Positions 25,813 through 35,799 are shown, numbered from the stretch's first letter. The stretch is 64,000 nucleotides of DNA from Aliiglaciecola sp. 3_MG-2023 (GCF_030548205.1 NZ_JAUORV010000003.1:186001-250000); one strand, 5' to 3'. The notes: generated by a model not told the origin, from the letters alone. Made by a program: numbers and translations.

Positions 25813-27555
25813 TCAGCTATTTTCCACTACCGATGATAACTTTAAGCCCACAGAGACAATGTGATCTCCATCAACTTCTCTTACGATTAGCTTCACTTCA
25901 CCAAGTTTGACATGATCCCCCACCACAGGCTTTCCATGGAAATGATTAATCAGGTAACGCTCGATGGTGATCCCCTCTTGAGATGAGTCAACTTCAAACC
26001 CGTATAACTGTGCAATATCGGTTAAACGTGCTTCTGGGTTTAATACAAACTCACCAAAAAACCTATCAGACTCTAAAAATGGTGAATGGGCTGCTGATGC
26101 GAAAAAACGACCGAATGCTGATCGGGCACTACTCGTTGCCAAAATCATCACCTGATCATCACCTAATAATTTATCCTGCTCATCAACATCTGCCAGAATA
26201 CCTCTGCGTATGACACCGACAACCTGGCTACCTTCAGTCGATGGTAATTGTCTGATGGTTGACTCAGCAGCGCGACTACCCGATAAAACAGGATAGATAA
26301 GCAGTTCTTTATCTTGCTCATGCTTTATTTTTAATTGTAAATACTCCGGTTCTTTGGCACTGGGTGGTAATTCAATTTGCAGCCACCTTGCCAGCGGTGC
26401 CATTGTCCACCCTTGGAGTACCAAGGAAATTAACACCACGAAAAAGACCAATTCAAAATAAGTTTGCGTATGCTCAAGCCCGGCTAAAGATGGGAACAAG
26501 GCAAGGATGATAGGTACCGCCCCGCGCAAACCACACCAACTGATAAAGGTTTGTTCGCGCCAAGGGAAATGAAATGGCAGCAACGAAATGAGTACTGCTA
26601 GCGGCCTAGCGATAAAAATAAGAACAACTGCAATGGCAATCGCAGGAATTATGATGGGGACTAAATTACTAGGAGTCACCAATAACCCCAACATTAAAAA
26701 CATACCAATCTGGCTCAACCAGGCTATTCCATCATGAAAACGGTGAATATCATTGCTATAAGGCAACGAAGTATTACCAATCATCACGCCAGTTATGAAG
26801 ATTGCGAGGAAGCCACTTCCATCCCATAGTGTTGTGAGGCCAAAGAGACTTATGCCGCCAGCCAAGGCTAGCAGAGGATATAAAGAAACTGGCAATGCAA
26901 CCCGCCTTAACAATTGAGATAACACATAACCACCGGCAAAACCGATGGCCAGCCCTAATCCCATTTGTCGGAAAAGCTCGTTAAAAATGGTCCAACCTTG
27001 ATTGCCCTCTCCACTTAATTGAATGATTTGTACCAAGGTAATGGTCAAGAATATAGCCATTGGATCATTGGATCCGGATTCAATTTCCAGTGTCGCGCCG
27101 GTGCGCTCTTTTAGTTCTAACCCCGCATTTCTTAACAAACCAAATACCGCTGCTGCGTCGGTTGAACCTACGATAGCGCCTATTAACAAACCTTCCTGCC
27201 AGGGTAAACCTAAAATGAGATGCGCCGCATAACCAGTTATGCCTGCCGTAATCAACACCCCCACGGTGGCTAACGATAACGCTGGTTTTAAACTTACTCT
27301 AAAGGTATCTCTGCGGGTCCCCAACCCACCGTCAAAAATAATGATTGCTAAGGCAACGTTTCCAAACAGGAAAGCTAAACTAAAATCATCAAACTTTACG
27401 CCACCTAGTCCTTGCTCACCAGCTAGCATGCCTAATAATAAAAACACAAGCAGAATTGGTGCGCCAATGCGACGGGTAAGAACAGTTGCCATCACACAAA
27501 GTAGTGCAAGAATAGCTGCGGCAAATATATTTTGGTAAATAATATCTATGGACAT
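25813..27555 (-). CDS. K+/H+ antiporter, CvrA/NhaP2 family
   Basis: A 580-residue CPA1-type potassium/proton antiporter of the inner membrane. The transport core (about 1-395) has GAIVGSTDAAAVFGLLRNAG and the acidic IESGSNDPMAIF motif with the ND pair of CPA1 exchangers. The C-terminal part has a TrkA-C domain (about 400-480) and a CorC/HlyC-like domain (about 490-575), the architecture of CvrA/NhaP2. It would control cytoplasmic K+ and help growth at low osmolarity or alkaline pH. It is upstream of the CPA2-Usp pair in the same direction but separated by 214 bp, so is probably its own unit. Confidence 0.88.
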   Translation of the reverse strand: MSIDIIYQNIFAAAILALLCVMATVLTRRIGAPILLVFLLLGMLAGEQGLGGVKFDDFSLAFLFGNVALAIIIFDGGLGTRRDTFRVSLKPALSLATVGVLITAGITGYAAHLILGLPWQEGLLIGAIVGSTDAAAVFGLLRNAGLELKERTGATLEIESGSNDPMAIFLTITLVQIIQLSGEGNQGWTIFNELFRQMGLGLAIGFAGGYVLSQLLRRVALPVSLYPLLALAGGISLFGLTTLWDGSGFLAIFITGVMIGNTSLPYSNDIHRFHDGIAWLSQIGMFLMLGLLVTPSNLVPIIIPAIAIAVVLIFIARPLAVLISLLPFHFPWREQTFISWCGLRGAVPIILALFPSLAGLEHTQTYFELVFFVVLISLVLQGWTMAPLARWLQIELPPSAKEPEYLQLKIKHEQDKELLIYPVLSGSRAAESTIRQLPSTEGSQVVGVIRRGILADVDEQDKLLGDDQVMILATSSARSAFGRFFASAAHSPFLESDRFFGEFVLNPEARLTDIAQLYGFEVDSSQEGITIERYLINHFHGKPVVGDHVKLGEVKLIVREVDGDHIVSVGLKLSSVVENS

Positions 27556-27708
27556 AAATTTCCTAAGTAGGCCAAACTTCAGATAAGTACTTTTGGGTAA
27601 TAATACTTCCTAGAGTCAATTTACTAAAATTCGCTATCACTTACATACTTTTTAATTGCAGTGCTCCTTAAAATGAAAAGTAATTAAGCCTCTAAACACG
27701 CTGTAAAG

Positions 27709-28833
27709 CTAATGCTCAGTGGCAATACTTCTACGAAATAGGGCTAAGCTTGAAATAAAGAATACCGATCCTAGACCAACAATAAATAGCAATTGAGGCC
27801 ATACAATGAGTAAATCAGCTCCTCGAAAAACCACAGCCTGCGCAAATGCCATATAATGACGAGAAGGTAAAAGCATGGTGAATGGTTGTATAATATCAGG
27901 CTGGCTTTCAATTGGGGTTAAACCACCAGAAAGTAGCATCATAGGAATAATTACAATCATTAATAGCAGCGCAAATTGCGCCATGGTTCGTGCGATGGTA
28001 CCGAGAAAAATACCTATCGCCGCTGCAGCAAACAAATACAGAGTAGTGCCTGCCAATAACAACAAGTGGGAGCCAACAATGGGTACTTCCAATATATTGC
28101 TAACAATCAACCACATAGAAAGAGAAAATGCGACAAGAATAATCAATCCATTGGCCCATACTTTAGACATCGCTATTTGAAATGAATTAATTGGCATAAC
28201 CAACAAATGCTCAATAGTGCCGTGCTCTCTTTCCCGCAATAGTGCCGCGCCCGTAAGGATAATGGTTAGAATCGTGATTTGATTAAGTAAGCCGTTGATC
28301 GCGCCGAACCACATGCCGGTTCCGTTTGGATTAAAAGAACGACGAGAGACTAAAGTGACCGCGTAGCTTGTATCCTCATCTGACCGGTTTACAAAATGAT
28401 TAACTTCATTGTTTACTATGTTTTGGATGTAACTGTTTCCCAAACTAGCTTGGGAAACAGCTGTAGCATCCACATCTATTTGAATCGTCGGTTGGCGTTG
28501 ATCTCGCACATCCTTTTCAAAATTAGGAGGAATACTGATGACAAAAATAAATCGATCGTGATCCATAGCTTCGTCAATCTCATTCGCTTGAATTAACTCA
28601 GGTTGTTTAAAATATGGAGGATATAATGCATTTGTAATTCTTCTCGACAATGCTGAATTATCTTCATCAACAATTGCCACTGAAGCATTATTGACTGATT
28701 CACTGACCGCCGTAGACTGTAAGTAAATATCAAGGCTAAAGGAATAAATAACTAATCCCACTACCACCAAGTCTCTTATGACCGTGCGTAATTCTTTAGT
28801 GCCAAGATAAAATATATTAGACCATTGTTTCAT
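27709..28833 (-). CDS. yhhJ: ABC-2 type permease, YhhJ family
   Basis: A 374-residue inner-membrane permease. One N-terminal membrane helix (about 23-40), a large periplasmic domain (about 45-175) and five more helices with the ABC-2 signature (REREHGTIEHLLVMPI at about residue 201). It is the third gene of a yhiI-rbbA-yhhJ operon, starting 3 bp after the rbbA stop. With RbbA it should form a drug or unknown-substrate exporter of the type fed by a YhiI adaptor. Homologous to the permease half of RbbA. Confidence 0.87.
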   Translation of the reverse strand: MKQWSNIFYLGTKELRTVIRDLVVVGLVIYSFSLDIYLQSTAVSESVNNASVAIVDEDNSALSRRITNALYPPYFKQPELIQANEIDEAMDHDRFIFVISIPPNFEKDVRDQRQPTIQIDVDATAVSQASLGNSYIQNIVNNEVNHFVNRSDEDTSYAVTLVSRRSFNPNGTGMWFGAINGLLNQITILTIILTGAALLREREHGTIEHLLVMPINSFQIAMSKVWANGLIILVAFSLSMWLIVSNILEVPIVGSHLLLLAGTTLYLFAAAAIGIFLGTIARTMAQFALLLMIVIIPMMLLSGGLTPIESQPDIIQPFTMLLPSRHYMAFAQAVVFRGADLLIVWPQLLFIVGLGSVFFISSLALFRRSIATEH

Positions 28834-28836
28834 AGA

Positions 28837-31608
28837 TTAGGCCTCTTGCTTCTTCAATAAAGCCGAAGCCATTAACACGAAAATGGGCCCAAATAAGGCG
28901 AGAATAAACAGATCTTTGGTTAAATCATTAAACCCCAGCCCTTTAGTAAAAGCTGCAACACTCATATGCATATAGTAAGTAGCGGGCCAAATTGAACCAA
29001 CAAATTGACCAACGCCTTCTAAGGTTGATGTTGGTTGAATAATGCCTGAATATTGAATTGTCGGCATGACCGATAACACTGTAGTGGCAAAAATAGCAGC
29101 AACCTGAGATTTGGTCATAGAAGAGATCAGTAGACCGAATCCAGTCGACGCACAAACATAAAAGAATGCGCCTAGGGCAAGACCTAAGAAGCTACCTTTT
29201 AGGGGCACCTGCAACAAAAACACCACCATCATGGTTAGAATTAAAAAATTAATGAGTCCAATACAAACATAAGGAAGTTGTTTGCCGATTAAGAATTCTG
29301 TCGTGCTGGTGGGCGTAACATAGAAGTTCGTTATTGTACCAATTTCTTTTTCACGGGAAATACTCACCGCCATAAGAATCGCTGGAAACAACAATAACAA
29401 CATTGCGGGTGTTTTGGGGCCGATGGAATAAATGGTTTCAAACGTTGGGTTATATCGATAGCGAGATTCCATAGTCACATTATAATAAGCATCAGCATCA
29501 ATTCCCGCTTCAGTGGCAAGCACAGTCAGGTATTTAATATGTCCACCAGAAACATAGCCTTCTATGGTACCAGCTCGAGTGGTATTTGCGCCATCAATCC
29601 AGGCTGACACACTAGGTGTTTCGCCTTTTTTGAGATCTCGCCCAAAACCAGGCGGGATCACTATTGCTAGGGTTATATCATTAGATTTTAAACGTGATTC
29701 TAGTTCCGTTTGTGTTTGCAGTGCTTGTTTTTCAATAAAATAGCGAGAGCCTTGAAAATTACTGATGTATTGCCGGCTTTGGGGAGTTTGATCATGGTCA
29801 AGTACGGCAAATGTTAAATCTTCCACGTCTAGTGATATACCATATGCAATAACCACTAACAGAATTGCACTTCCTAAAAATGCGAACGCCAGCCGGATAG
29901 GATCACGAATAACTTGTTTAGTTTCTAAAAAGCTATAGGCAAGCAGTCTAAATAAACTAAACCTTTTGGGTGTTAGATCTTCGTCTTGAGTTGGGGTTGC
30001 CTGTGACAACCGCTCTTGACTTAGTGCTACATCTTGATGCTGACTATGTCCTTGATTTTCGCCCATTGCTGCTTGTATATAATCAACAAATGCGTCTTCC
30101 AATGAGTCTGCGTTTTTCTCCGCCACTAAATTTTTCGGGGTGTCACAGACTAGCACTTGTCCGGCATGCATCAGGGAAATACGGTCACAACGCATTGCTT
30201 CATTCATAAAGTGCGTTGAGATAAAGATAGTCACTTTATCGCGACGAGACAACTCAATTAGCAATTGCCAAAAACCGTCACGTGCAACGGGATCCACGCC
30301 AGAAGTGGGTTCGTCTAGAATTAAAATCTCGGGCTCATGAATAACAGCCACCGCCAGTGAAAGGCGTTGTCGAATCCCTAAAGGCAATGATGACGCAAGG
30401 GAGTGCTTAAATTCTTCAAGGGAAAATCGCTCAAGTAATTCTTCAATTCTTGTTTTCATTTTGGCAACGGATAAATGAAACAACTTGGCGTGCAAAGTTA
30501 AGTTTTCCAAAATACTCAATTCACCGTATAAGGAAAAACCTTGTGACATAAACCCCACTCGCTTACGGGTTTCTAAATCGGATGCATCTACCTCTTGACC
30601 GAAAAGTGAGGCTTTACCCTCAGACGCAGGCAATAGTCCGGTTAACATCTTCATTGTGGTCGTTTTACCACACCCATTTGAACCTAAAAAGCCAAATATC
30701 TCCCCTGCTTGAATATCAAAACTCACATTATTGACCGCTGTAAAATCGCCGAAACGACGGGTTAACCCCTCGGCAACGATGGCGGGTGTTGCTTTTGATT
30801 GTTCGAACGGCGGAATAACCAGCTCAATGTCTTTTTGCTGAATTTCTTTGGGAAGAAGTTTTACAAATGCAGCTTCAAGATCATCAGTATTGGTTTTCGA
30901 TTTTAACGCTTGGGGGCTACCTGTTTCTAAAATAACACCGTTATTCATTGCCACTAAATAGTCGAAACCCTCGGCCTCGTCCATATAAGCGGTAGAGACA
31001 ATTACAGTCATTGAAGGTCGATCTTCACGGATACTAGCAATGAGTTGCCAAAACTGTCGCCGTGATAAGGGATCAACCCCCGTTGTTGGTTCATCTAAGA
31101 TAAGAAGATCTGGATTATGAATTAACGCACAACACAAGCCCAACTTTTGCTTCATGCCGCCTGATAATTTTCCAGCGGGTCTCTTTAAAAAGGCATTTAA
31201 CCCAGTTGCCAGGGTTAATTTTTTAATTCTACTGTTGCGCTCAGCGGAATTTAAATCAAACAACTTGCCGAAGAAATCCAAATTCTCTTCAATACTCAGT
31301 TCAGAATACAAGTTTTTTCCCAAACCTTGAGGCATAAATGCAATGCGTGGACCGACTCTATTGCGGTGTGCTTGAGACCCCATATCCCCGCCGAGCACCT
31401 CGAGTTGGCCGTCCTGTAATTTTCTCGCGCCAGAAATTAAACTCAGTAAAGTAGATTTACCCACACCGTCAGGCCCGAGCAAGCCAATCACCAAACCTGA
31501 GGGAATATCTAACTCTATGCCATCTAAAGCTAGGTTCTTTTTATATTTGTGTCTAAGATTCCGAATTGTGGCAACGGAAGACTTAGTGTCTGCCTTAGCA
31601 TAATCCAT
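28837..31608 (-). CDS. rbbA: RbbA: fused double-ATPase ABC transporter with permease domain
   Basis: 923 residues with two ABC ATPase domains followed by an ABC-2 permease. ATPase 1 (about 10-245) has Walker A GPDGVGKST, signature LSGGMKQ and Walker B LLILDEPTTGVDP. ATPase 2 (about 275-505) has GSNGCGKTT and ILILDEPTSGVDP, but its signature is LPLGIRQ, degenerate from LSGGQ. The permease part (about 550-920) has six helices. E. coli RbbA was described as a ribosome-associated ATPase, but the permease domain and the operon with YhiI and YhhJ point to export. Its ATG overlaps the yhiI TGA by one base. Confidence 0.92.
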   Translation of the reverse strand: MDYAKADTKSSVATIRNLRHKYKKNLALDGIELDIPSGLVIGLLGPDGVGKSTLLSLISGARKLQDGQLEVLGGDMGSQAHRNRVGPRIAFMPQGLGKNLYSELSIEENLDFFGKLFDLNSAERNSRIKKLTLATGLNAFLKRPAGKLSGGMKQKLGLCCALIHNPDLLILDEPTTGVDPLSRRQFWQLIASIREDRPSMTVIVSTAYMDEAEGFDYLVAMNNGVILETGSPQALKSKTNTDDLEAAFVKLLPKEIQQKDIELVIPPFEQSKATPAIVAEGLTRRFGDFTAVNNVSFDIQAGEIFGFLGSNGCGKTTTMKMLTGLLPASEGKASLFGQEVDASDLETRKRVGFMSQGFSLYGELSILENLTLHAKLFHLSVAKMKTRIEELLERFSLEEFKHSLASSLPLGIRQRLSLAVAVIHEPEILILDEPTSGVDPVARDGFWQLLIELSRRDKVTIFISTHFMNEAMRCDRISLMHAGQVLVCDTPKNLVAEKNADSLEDAFVDYIQAAMGENQGHSQHQDVALSQERLSQATPTQDEDLTPKRFSLFRLLAYSFLETKQVIRDPIRLAFAFLGSAILLVVIAYGISLDVEDLTFAVLDHDQTPQSRQYISNFQGSRYFIEKQALQTQTELESRLKSNDITLAIVIPPGFGRDLKKGETPSVSAWIDGANTTRAGTIEGYVSGGHIKYLTVLATEAGIDADAYYNVTMESRYRYNPTFETIYSIGPKTPAMLLLLFPAILMAVSISREKEIGTITNFYVTPTSTTEFLIGKQLPYVCIGLINFLILTMMVVFLLQVPLKGSFLGLALGAFFYVCASTGFGLLISSMTKSQVAAIFATTVLSVMPTIQYSGIIQPTSTLEGVGQFVGSIWPATYYMHMSVAAFTKGLGFNDLTKDLFILALFGPIFVLMASALLKKQEA

Positions 31609-32633
31609 CAGTTAGCGCTTTCTTCAGATAGTGTTTTGCTAGGTGGAAAGTTTTGCAGCTCTTCAGGCCATTCCGAAGGCGAATCGTCACCTTCAGGGGC
31701 CAGACGTATATAGGCCACCCCACGCACACCTGTTTTTACTTGTTCAATATGGGACAACACTAATTCCTGAGGAATTTTCACTTTCACGCGAAACATTAGC
31801 TTATTTCGTTCATTTTGAGTTTCAACCTGTTTGGGGGTAAATTGTGATTCAGGTGAAACAAAACTGACAGTGGCTGGAATAGCGTAATCAATGATATCGA
31901 GCTTAACACGTGCCTCTGCACCTATGGCGACTCGATGAGCTTGATTGGAAGGTAAAAACACCTCCATGTACACATCAGCCAAATTAATAATGGTTAACAC
32001 TTTACCACCGCTTCCTAAAACCTCACCCGGCTCTGCAAGGCGATAAAGTACCCGTCCAATCGTCGGTGACACTAGCGTCGCATCTTCTATTTGAGTTTTA
32101 ATTTCATTCACTACGGCTTGCAACGCATCGACGTTTCTCTGACGAGAAATAAGCATAGCGTCTGCGGCTTCAACGGAAGCATCGGCAACCGCCAGAGCAC
32201 TCACTCGGGTATCGTAAGTCTCCTTACTAACAGCTGACTTTTTAATCAAATCACTCGCTCGGGATAACTCTTGTTTAGCCAGCAACTGCTGGGCTTTTGC
32301 TTGTGCAATTGACGCGTTGGCTGAGGCAATTAAACTTTCTCCAGCTGCAACATCAGCTTCAGCACGTAATAATTGGGCTTCAAGTTGATCCGTATTAATA
32401 CGAGCTAAAGCTTGTTGAGGTTGAACTAAGTCCCCTTCTGCAGCAATAACTTCCTGCACACGCCCTGCTATCTTAGTTGAAATATCAACCTGTACAGCTT
32501 CAATTCGACCGTTTCCCGAAGCGAAATCTGACGGTAAAGATGGTTGTTGAATAAAACGCCAAAGCATCCAAGTTCCTACCGCAACGATGACGACTAAAAT
32601 AGCAATAAAAGGTAATTTGTTACCTTGCTTCAT
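31608..32633 (-). CDS. yhiI: HlyD-family membrane fusion protein, YhiI type
   Basis: 341 residues: one N-terminal membrane helix (about 8-27), a periplasmic biotinyl/lipoyl-like domain split around an alpha-helical hairpin (about 75-185) with repeated Ala/Gln heptads, and a C-terminal beta barrel. It would link the RbbA/YhhJ transporter to an outer-membrane channel (TolC, not in the window). It is the first gene of the operon with a good AAGGA site, and the stop overlaps the rbbA start. The upstream region holds the odd split ORF at 32673-32933. Confidence 0.88.
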   Translation of the reverse strand: MKQGNKLPFIAILVVIVAVGTWMLWRFIQQPSLPSDFASGNGRIEAVQVDISTKIAGRVQEVIAAEGDLVQPQQALARINTDQLEAQLLRAEADVAAGESLIASANASIAQAKAQQLLAKQELSRASDLIKKSAVSKETYDTRVSALAVADASVEAADAMLISRQRNVDALQAVVNEIKTQIEDATLVSPTIGRVLYRLAEPGEVLGSGGKVLTIINLADVYMEVFLPSNQAHRVAIGAEARVKLDIIDYAIPATVSFVSPESQFTPKQVETQNERNKLMFRVKVKIPQELVLSHIEQVKTGVRGVAYIRLAPEGDDSPSEWPEELQNFPPSKTLSEESAN

Positions 32634-32672
32634 TGTGTATCCTTAACGTATTTTTAATGTTTTTTAAAATAA

Positions 32673-32933
32673 TTAAAGGGCTTTATAAACGTTAGCTCTT
32701 TGCTGATTTGAATCTAAAAACCACTTTGTAGACTGCTCTATTTTGCCACTTAATAGTGCAATCAAATAATCGTATTTAACCTCATTTGGAATAGTTTTGA
32801 CTGAATTCATTCACTCTGAACCCAAATAGTATTGTATTGAATGAAGTATTGTTGAGTAAAATTCGATATCAGTGGGCGGAAGGACTTTGTGGTAATTTTG
32901 CAACTGTGAAACCGAAAGTGTTTTAAGGATCAT
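32673..32933 (-). pseudogene. Split small ORF upstream of yhiI (in-frame TGA)
   Basis: On the minus strand an ATG at 32933 opens 40 codons that stop at TGA (32811-32813). The very next codon in the same frame is ATG, followed by 45 more codons to TAA at 32673. Read through, this is an 86-codon frame with one internal TGA. Both halves look like coding sequence (mixed amphipathic residues, for example VSQLQNYHKVLPPTDIEFY and EVKYDYLIALLSGKIEQ). It may be a decayed regulator tail, two tiny translated ORFs, or chance. No family is recognised. Confidence 0.3.
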
Positions 32934-33239
32934 TTTTAATTCTTTTAACCTAATAATTTGAATTTTAATGCCTAGCCCTTTGTTTATAAATTCGCAATTC
33001 CGCTTATAAAAATGTGGAAACTACGTAGTCCAATAAATTTAACAAAAAAGTCTATAAATTGACTAACTTGCCCTTTAATTAAGCATATAGATTAACAAAT
33101 AACGGCAGATTTTTAGTTATTGCTAAGTTTAGAATACGTAGAAACCACAATGTAGGTTGCGCTTTCCCTTATTGTCGTAATTAGCTTATTTACTATACTT
33201 AATTTTGGAGAGCGTTTAATTAATCAGAGAAAATCTACC

Positions 33240-33767
33240 ATGACAGTTAAACTAACCACGGATCATTCCCATTTAAAAATTGGCGAATTAAATGTCACAG
33301 TTCGCCCCATAGAAATTGAAGATAAGCAAATTGAGGCTGAATTTGTTAAAAATCTATCTGCGCAAAGTAAACACAACAGATTTATGGAAGGCATCAGGGA
33401 GTTATCCCCTTCGATGTTGGATAGAATGTGTGAAATCGACTATGTCAATAACATGGCTTACATAGCAACCATCGAAGAAAACGGCAAGGAAAAACAAATT
33501 GGCGTATGCAGATATATGAAAGGGAACCAAAACGATGCTAGGGAAATGGCCATTACCGTGGCAGATGATTATCAGAATCTAGGTATAGGTACTGAGCTGT
33601 TTAATCACTTGTATGTCCATGCTAGGGCAAACTGTATTAAGAAGCTTTACTCTATTGATTTACGAAGTAACCGTAAAATGCATAAGTTCGCCCATAGTGT
33701 TGGTATGCAAATGGACGTTGATCCGGAAGATGCTAACCAAGTTATTTATAGCATTTCGCCCTGTTAA
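33240..33767 (+). CDS. GNAT-family N-acetyltransferase
   Basis: A 175-residue acyl-CoA-dependent acetyltransferase. Residues about 18-170 form the GNAT fold. The acetyl-CoA loop is in VADDYQNLGIGTELFNHL, the Q/R-x-x-G-x-G/A motif as QNLGIGT. The start of the fold (VRPIEIEDKQIEAEFVKNLS..SKHNRFMEGIREL) resembles the GNAT domain found at the end of acyl-CoA synthetase-like protein acetyltransferases (Pat/PatZ), here as a free domain. The target is unknown. It ends at an intrinsic terminator (33812-33842). The ATG at 33240 follows a weak Shine-Dalgarno sequence. Confidence 0.85.
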   Translation: MTVKLTTDHSHLKIGELNVTVRPIEIEDKQIEAEFVKNLSAQSKHNRFMEGIRELSPSMLDRMCEIDYVNNMAYIATIEENGKEKQIGVCRYMKGNQNDAREMAITVADDYQNLGIGTELFNHLYVHARANCIKKLYSIDLRSNRKMHKFAHSVGMQMDVDPEDANQVIYSISPC

Positions 33768-33811
33768 TTCGGCTAACATCGTCACGCATAAAATGTACTA
33801 GTTCAGTTTCA

Positions 33812-33842
33812 GTGAAACGGGTAAATCACCCGTTTCACTTTT
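33812..33842 (+). terminator. Intrinsic terminator after the GNAT gene
   Basis: A perfect 11-bp stem, GTGAAACGGGT (33812-33822) with ACCCGTTTCAC (33828-33838), a 5-nt loop and four T's. On the minus strand no T-run follows, so it works for the plus strand. Confidence 0.85.
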
Positions 33843-33887
33843 ATTCACCTACTGTATATTTTATTAGGTTACTTTGATTCCCAACTT

Positions 33888-35195
33888 TTATGCTCTCAAC
33901 TTTTTATGTTCATGATTTTGCGCATAAATTTCAGCTTTCTTGAGCGCCCTCAGCATATCGTCAGTGACTAAGACTACCCCACCCTTACTAATCCTAAACC
34001 CTCTGGCTTTATCTAATTCATGGTCAATGCCAATGTGTAAGTTATCAGGTATGCTGCACTGTTCATCAATGACCGCTGAACGAATTTTTACGTTTTTACC
34101 AATACTGACATTTGGAAGAATAACAGATTTTTCAACAACACTATTATTCTCCACCTGTACGTTAGAAAACAACAAAGACTGCTTCACTATTGCACCAGAT
34201 ATGATGCATCCCCCCGATACATTTGAATCAACCGCATAGCCAGTTTTAGTTTGTTCATTAAAGATAAACTTTGCAGGTGGAGATTGCTGTTGATACGTCC
34301 AAATAGGCCAATCTTTGTCATATAAATCAATATCAGGAGTGGCAGTCACTAAATCCATATTCGCACTCCAAAACGAATCTAATGTTCCAACATCTCGCCA
34401 ATAGGGAGCGAAATTTGGATTTTCGGATCGAAATAAAAATGCCTCTACATGATCATTTTTAATCGCGTTAGGAATAATATCATGACCAAAATCATGCTGG
34501 GAATTTGGATTTTTGGCATCTTCAATAAGCTTTTCAATGAGGAAATCTGTACTAAATACATAATTTCCCATGGACGCTAACGTTGAACCCGGTTTGTTTT
34601 TCATCACCCATGGATTGATAGGCTTTTCTTGAAATTCATTGATCCTATTGTTTTCAGCAACAGACATGACACCGAATTTCCCAGCCGCTTCTTCGATGGG
34701 CATCTCAATACATGAAATAGTCATATCAGCACCACTTTGTGCATGTTGTGCAAGCATATCCGCGTAATCCATTTTATATATGTGATCTCCTGATAACACC
34801 ACAATATACTTAGGGGCATTTTCGCGGATAAAGCCAATATTTTGATATAAAGCATCGGCAGTGCCTGCATACCAACTATCTGAGTATTGTTGTGATGCGG
34901 GTAATAATTCTACATACTCACCTAAATCTCTGTTTAAGTGCCCCCACCCTCTGGCGAGGTGACGCAAAAGACTATAGGCTTTATATTGAGTGACAACGCC
35001 TATTCTTCTAATACCTGAATTAATACAATTTGATAGTGGAAAGTCTATAATTCTAAATTTCCCGCCAAATTGAACGGCAGGTTTTGCCTGATGTTGGGTC
35101 AATTCGCATAAACGCGTGCCCTTACCTCCAGCTAGAACTAAAGCCAAGGTATCTCTGGTTAAATGACTCACATACCGACTATTTGAAATGACCAT
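33888..35195 (-). CDS. glgC: Glucose-1-phosphate adenylyltransferase
   Basis: Makes ADP-glucose from glucose-1-phosphate and ATP, the regulated first step of bacterial glycogen synthesis; cytoplasmic tetramer. 435 residues. The nucleotidyltransferase motif [11 protein letters not shown] (about 19-29), the activator/substrate region [20 protein letters not shown] and the catalytic [10 protein letters not shown] are present, and the C-terminal left-handed helix domain (about 320-420) with [10 protein letters not shown] is intact. No glycogen synthase or branching gene is adjacent, which is unusual since glg genes are often clustered. The ATG at 35195 follows GAGGAAAG. Confidence 0.95.
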   Translation of the reverse strand: MVISNSRYVSHLTRDTLALVLAGGKGTRLCELTQHQAKPAVQFGGKFRIIDFPLSNCINSGIRRIGVVTQYKAYSLLRHLARGWGHLNRDLGEYVELLPASQQYSDSWYAGTADALYQNIGFIRENAPKYIVVLSGDHIYKMDYADMLAQHAQSGADMTISCIEMPIEEAAGKFGVMSVAENNRINEFQEKPINPWVMKNKPGSTLASMGNYVFSTDFLIEKLIEDAKNPNSQHDFGHDIIPNAIKNDHVEAFLFRSENPNFAPYWRDVGTLDSFWSANMDLVTATPDIDLYDKDWPIWTYQQQSPPAKFIFNEQTKTGYAVDSNVSGGCIISGAIVKQSLLFSNVQVENNSVVEKSVILPNVSIGKNVKIRSAVIDEQCSIPDNLHIGIDHELDKARGFRISKGGVVLVTDDMLRALKKAEIYAQNHEHKKLRA

Positions 35196-35565
35196 CTGCT
35201 TTCCTCTATTAATTAAATTATTTACTTAACTCAAGGTTTTAGAAAAATTGGTAAAACCATAAAAAGCTAGTTTTTACAGTTTCACTATTTGAAAATGATT
35301 ATTTAAATTTTATTTCCGCTTTTACATTAGCTATTTGCGTTTTTATAAAAATTGAAGCTTTAGCGGTATTTTTTTGCGTTGTACTTATACAAATTAGTTT
35401 ACGATTCTCACCAACTATAGGTTATTGGAGGTTTCTCGTAATTGATTGTGGAAAATACGTAATGTTTAGGAGGTATCTTTAAGGGGATTAAAACTTACCC
35501 GCCAATTTTGCATGAAAAAGGTAAGGAACAATGAATTAAACTATGTGAAAAATGATAGAAACTAA

Positions 35566-35701
35566 CCCTTTCTTAGGATGATAAAAGGATTGCTTTCTTT
35601 AATAGAGGCTAAAATACGGGATTTCGGTTTATCACAGTTTTATGACAAGAATATTGTGGAAATCCCTAATATCTTTGAAAAGACCCTTTGGTTAGGATGA
35701 T
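35566..35701 (+). repeat. Imperfect direct repeat CCCTTT(n)TTAGGATGAT
   Basis: Copy 1 at 35566-35582 and copy 2 at 35684-35701 differ by a 1-bp insertion and one substitution in the spacer. The shared halves are CCCTTT and TTAGGATGAT, 118 bp apart. Copy 2 ends just before the putative small RNA, so they may be binding sites for a regulator, possibly the adjacent FixJ-like protein. This link is inference. Confidence 0.5.
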
Positions 35702-35799
35702 TGTGTGTAGACCCAGTCACACAGCAACTACCTGAAACATCAGTTTCAGTTCCTACTTGGAGTTCACCTATCCAACCATAGATGAACTCCGTTTTTTTT
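35700..35799 (+). ncRNA. Candidate small RNA, antisense-side of fixJ
   Basis: The plus strand here has a perfect 7-bp hairpin, CTGAAAC (35732-35738) with GTTTCAG (35743-35749), then a strong intrinsic terminator with eight T's ending at 35799. Both flanking genes run on the minus strand, so no known gene needs this plus-strand terminator, and no ORF is present. The simplest reading is a roughly 100-nt intergenic small RNA ending three bases before the fixJ stop codon. The 5' end is uncertain, and no convincing -35/-10 pair was found. Confidence 0.5.
35759..35799 (+). terminator. Plus-strand intrinsic terminator before fixJ
   Basis: The stem GGAGTTCA (35759-35766) pairs with TGAACTCC (35783-35790) and extends inwards with CTAT/ATAG past one mismatch. 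Eight T's follow (35792-35799). There is no T-run on the other strand. Confidence 0.85.
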
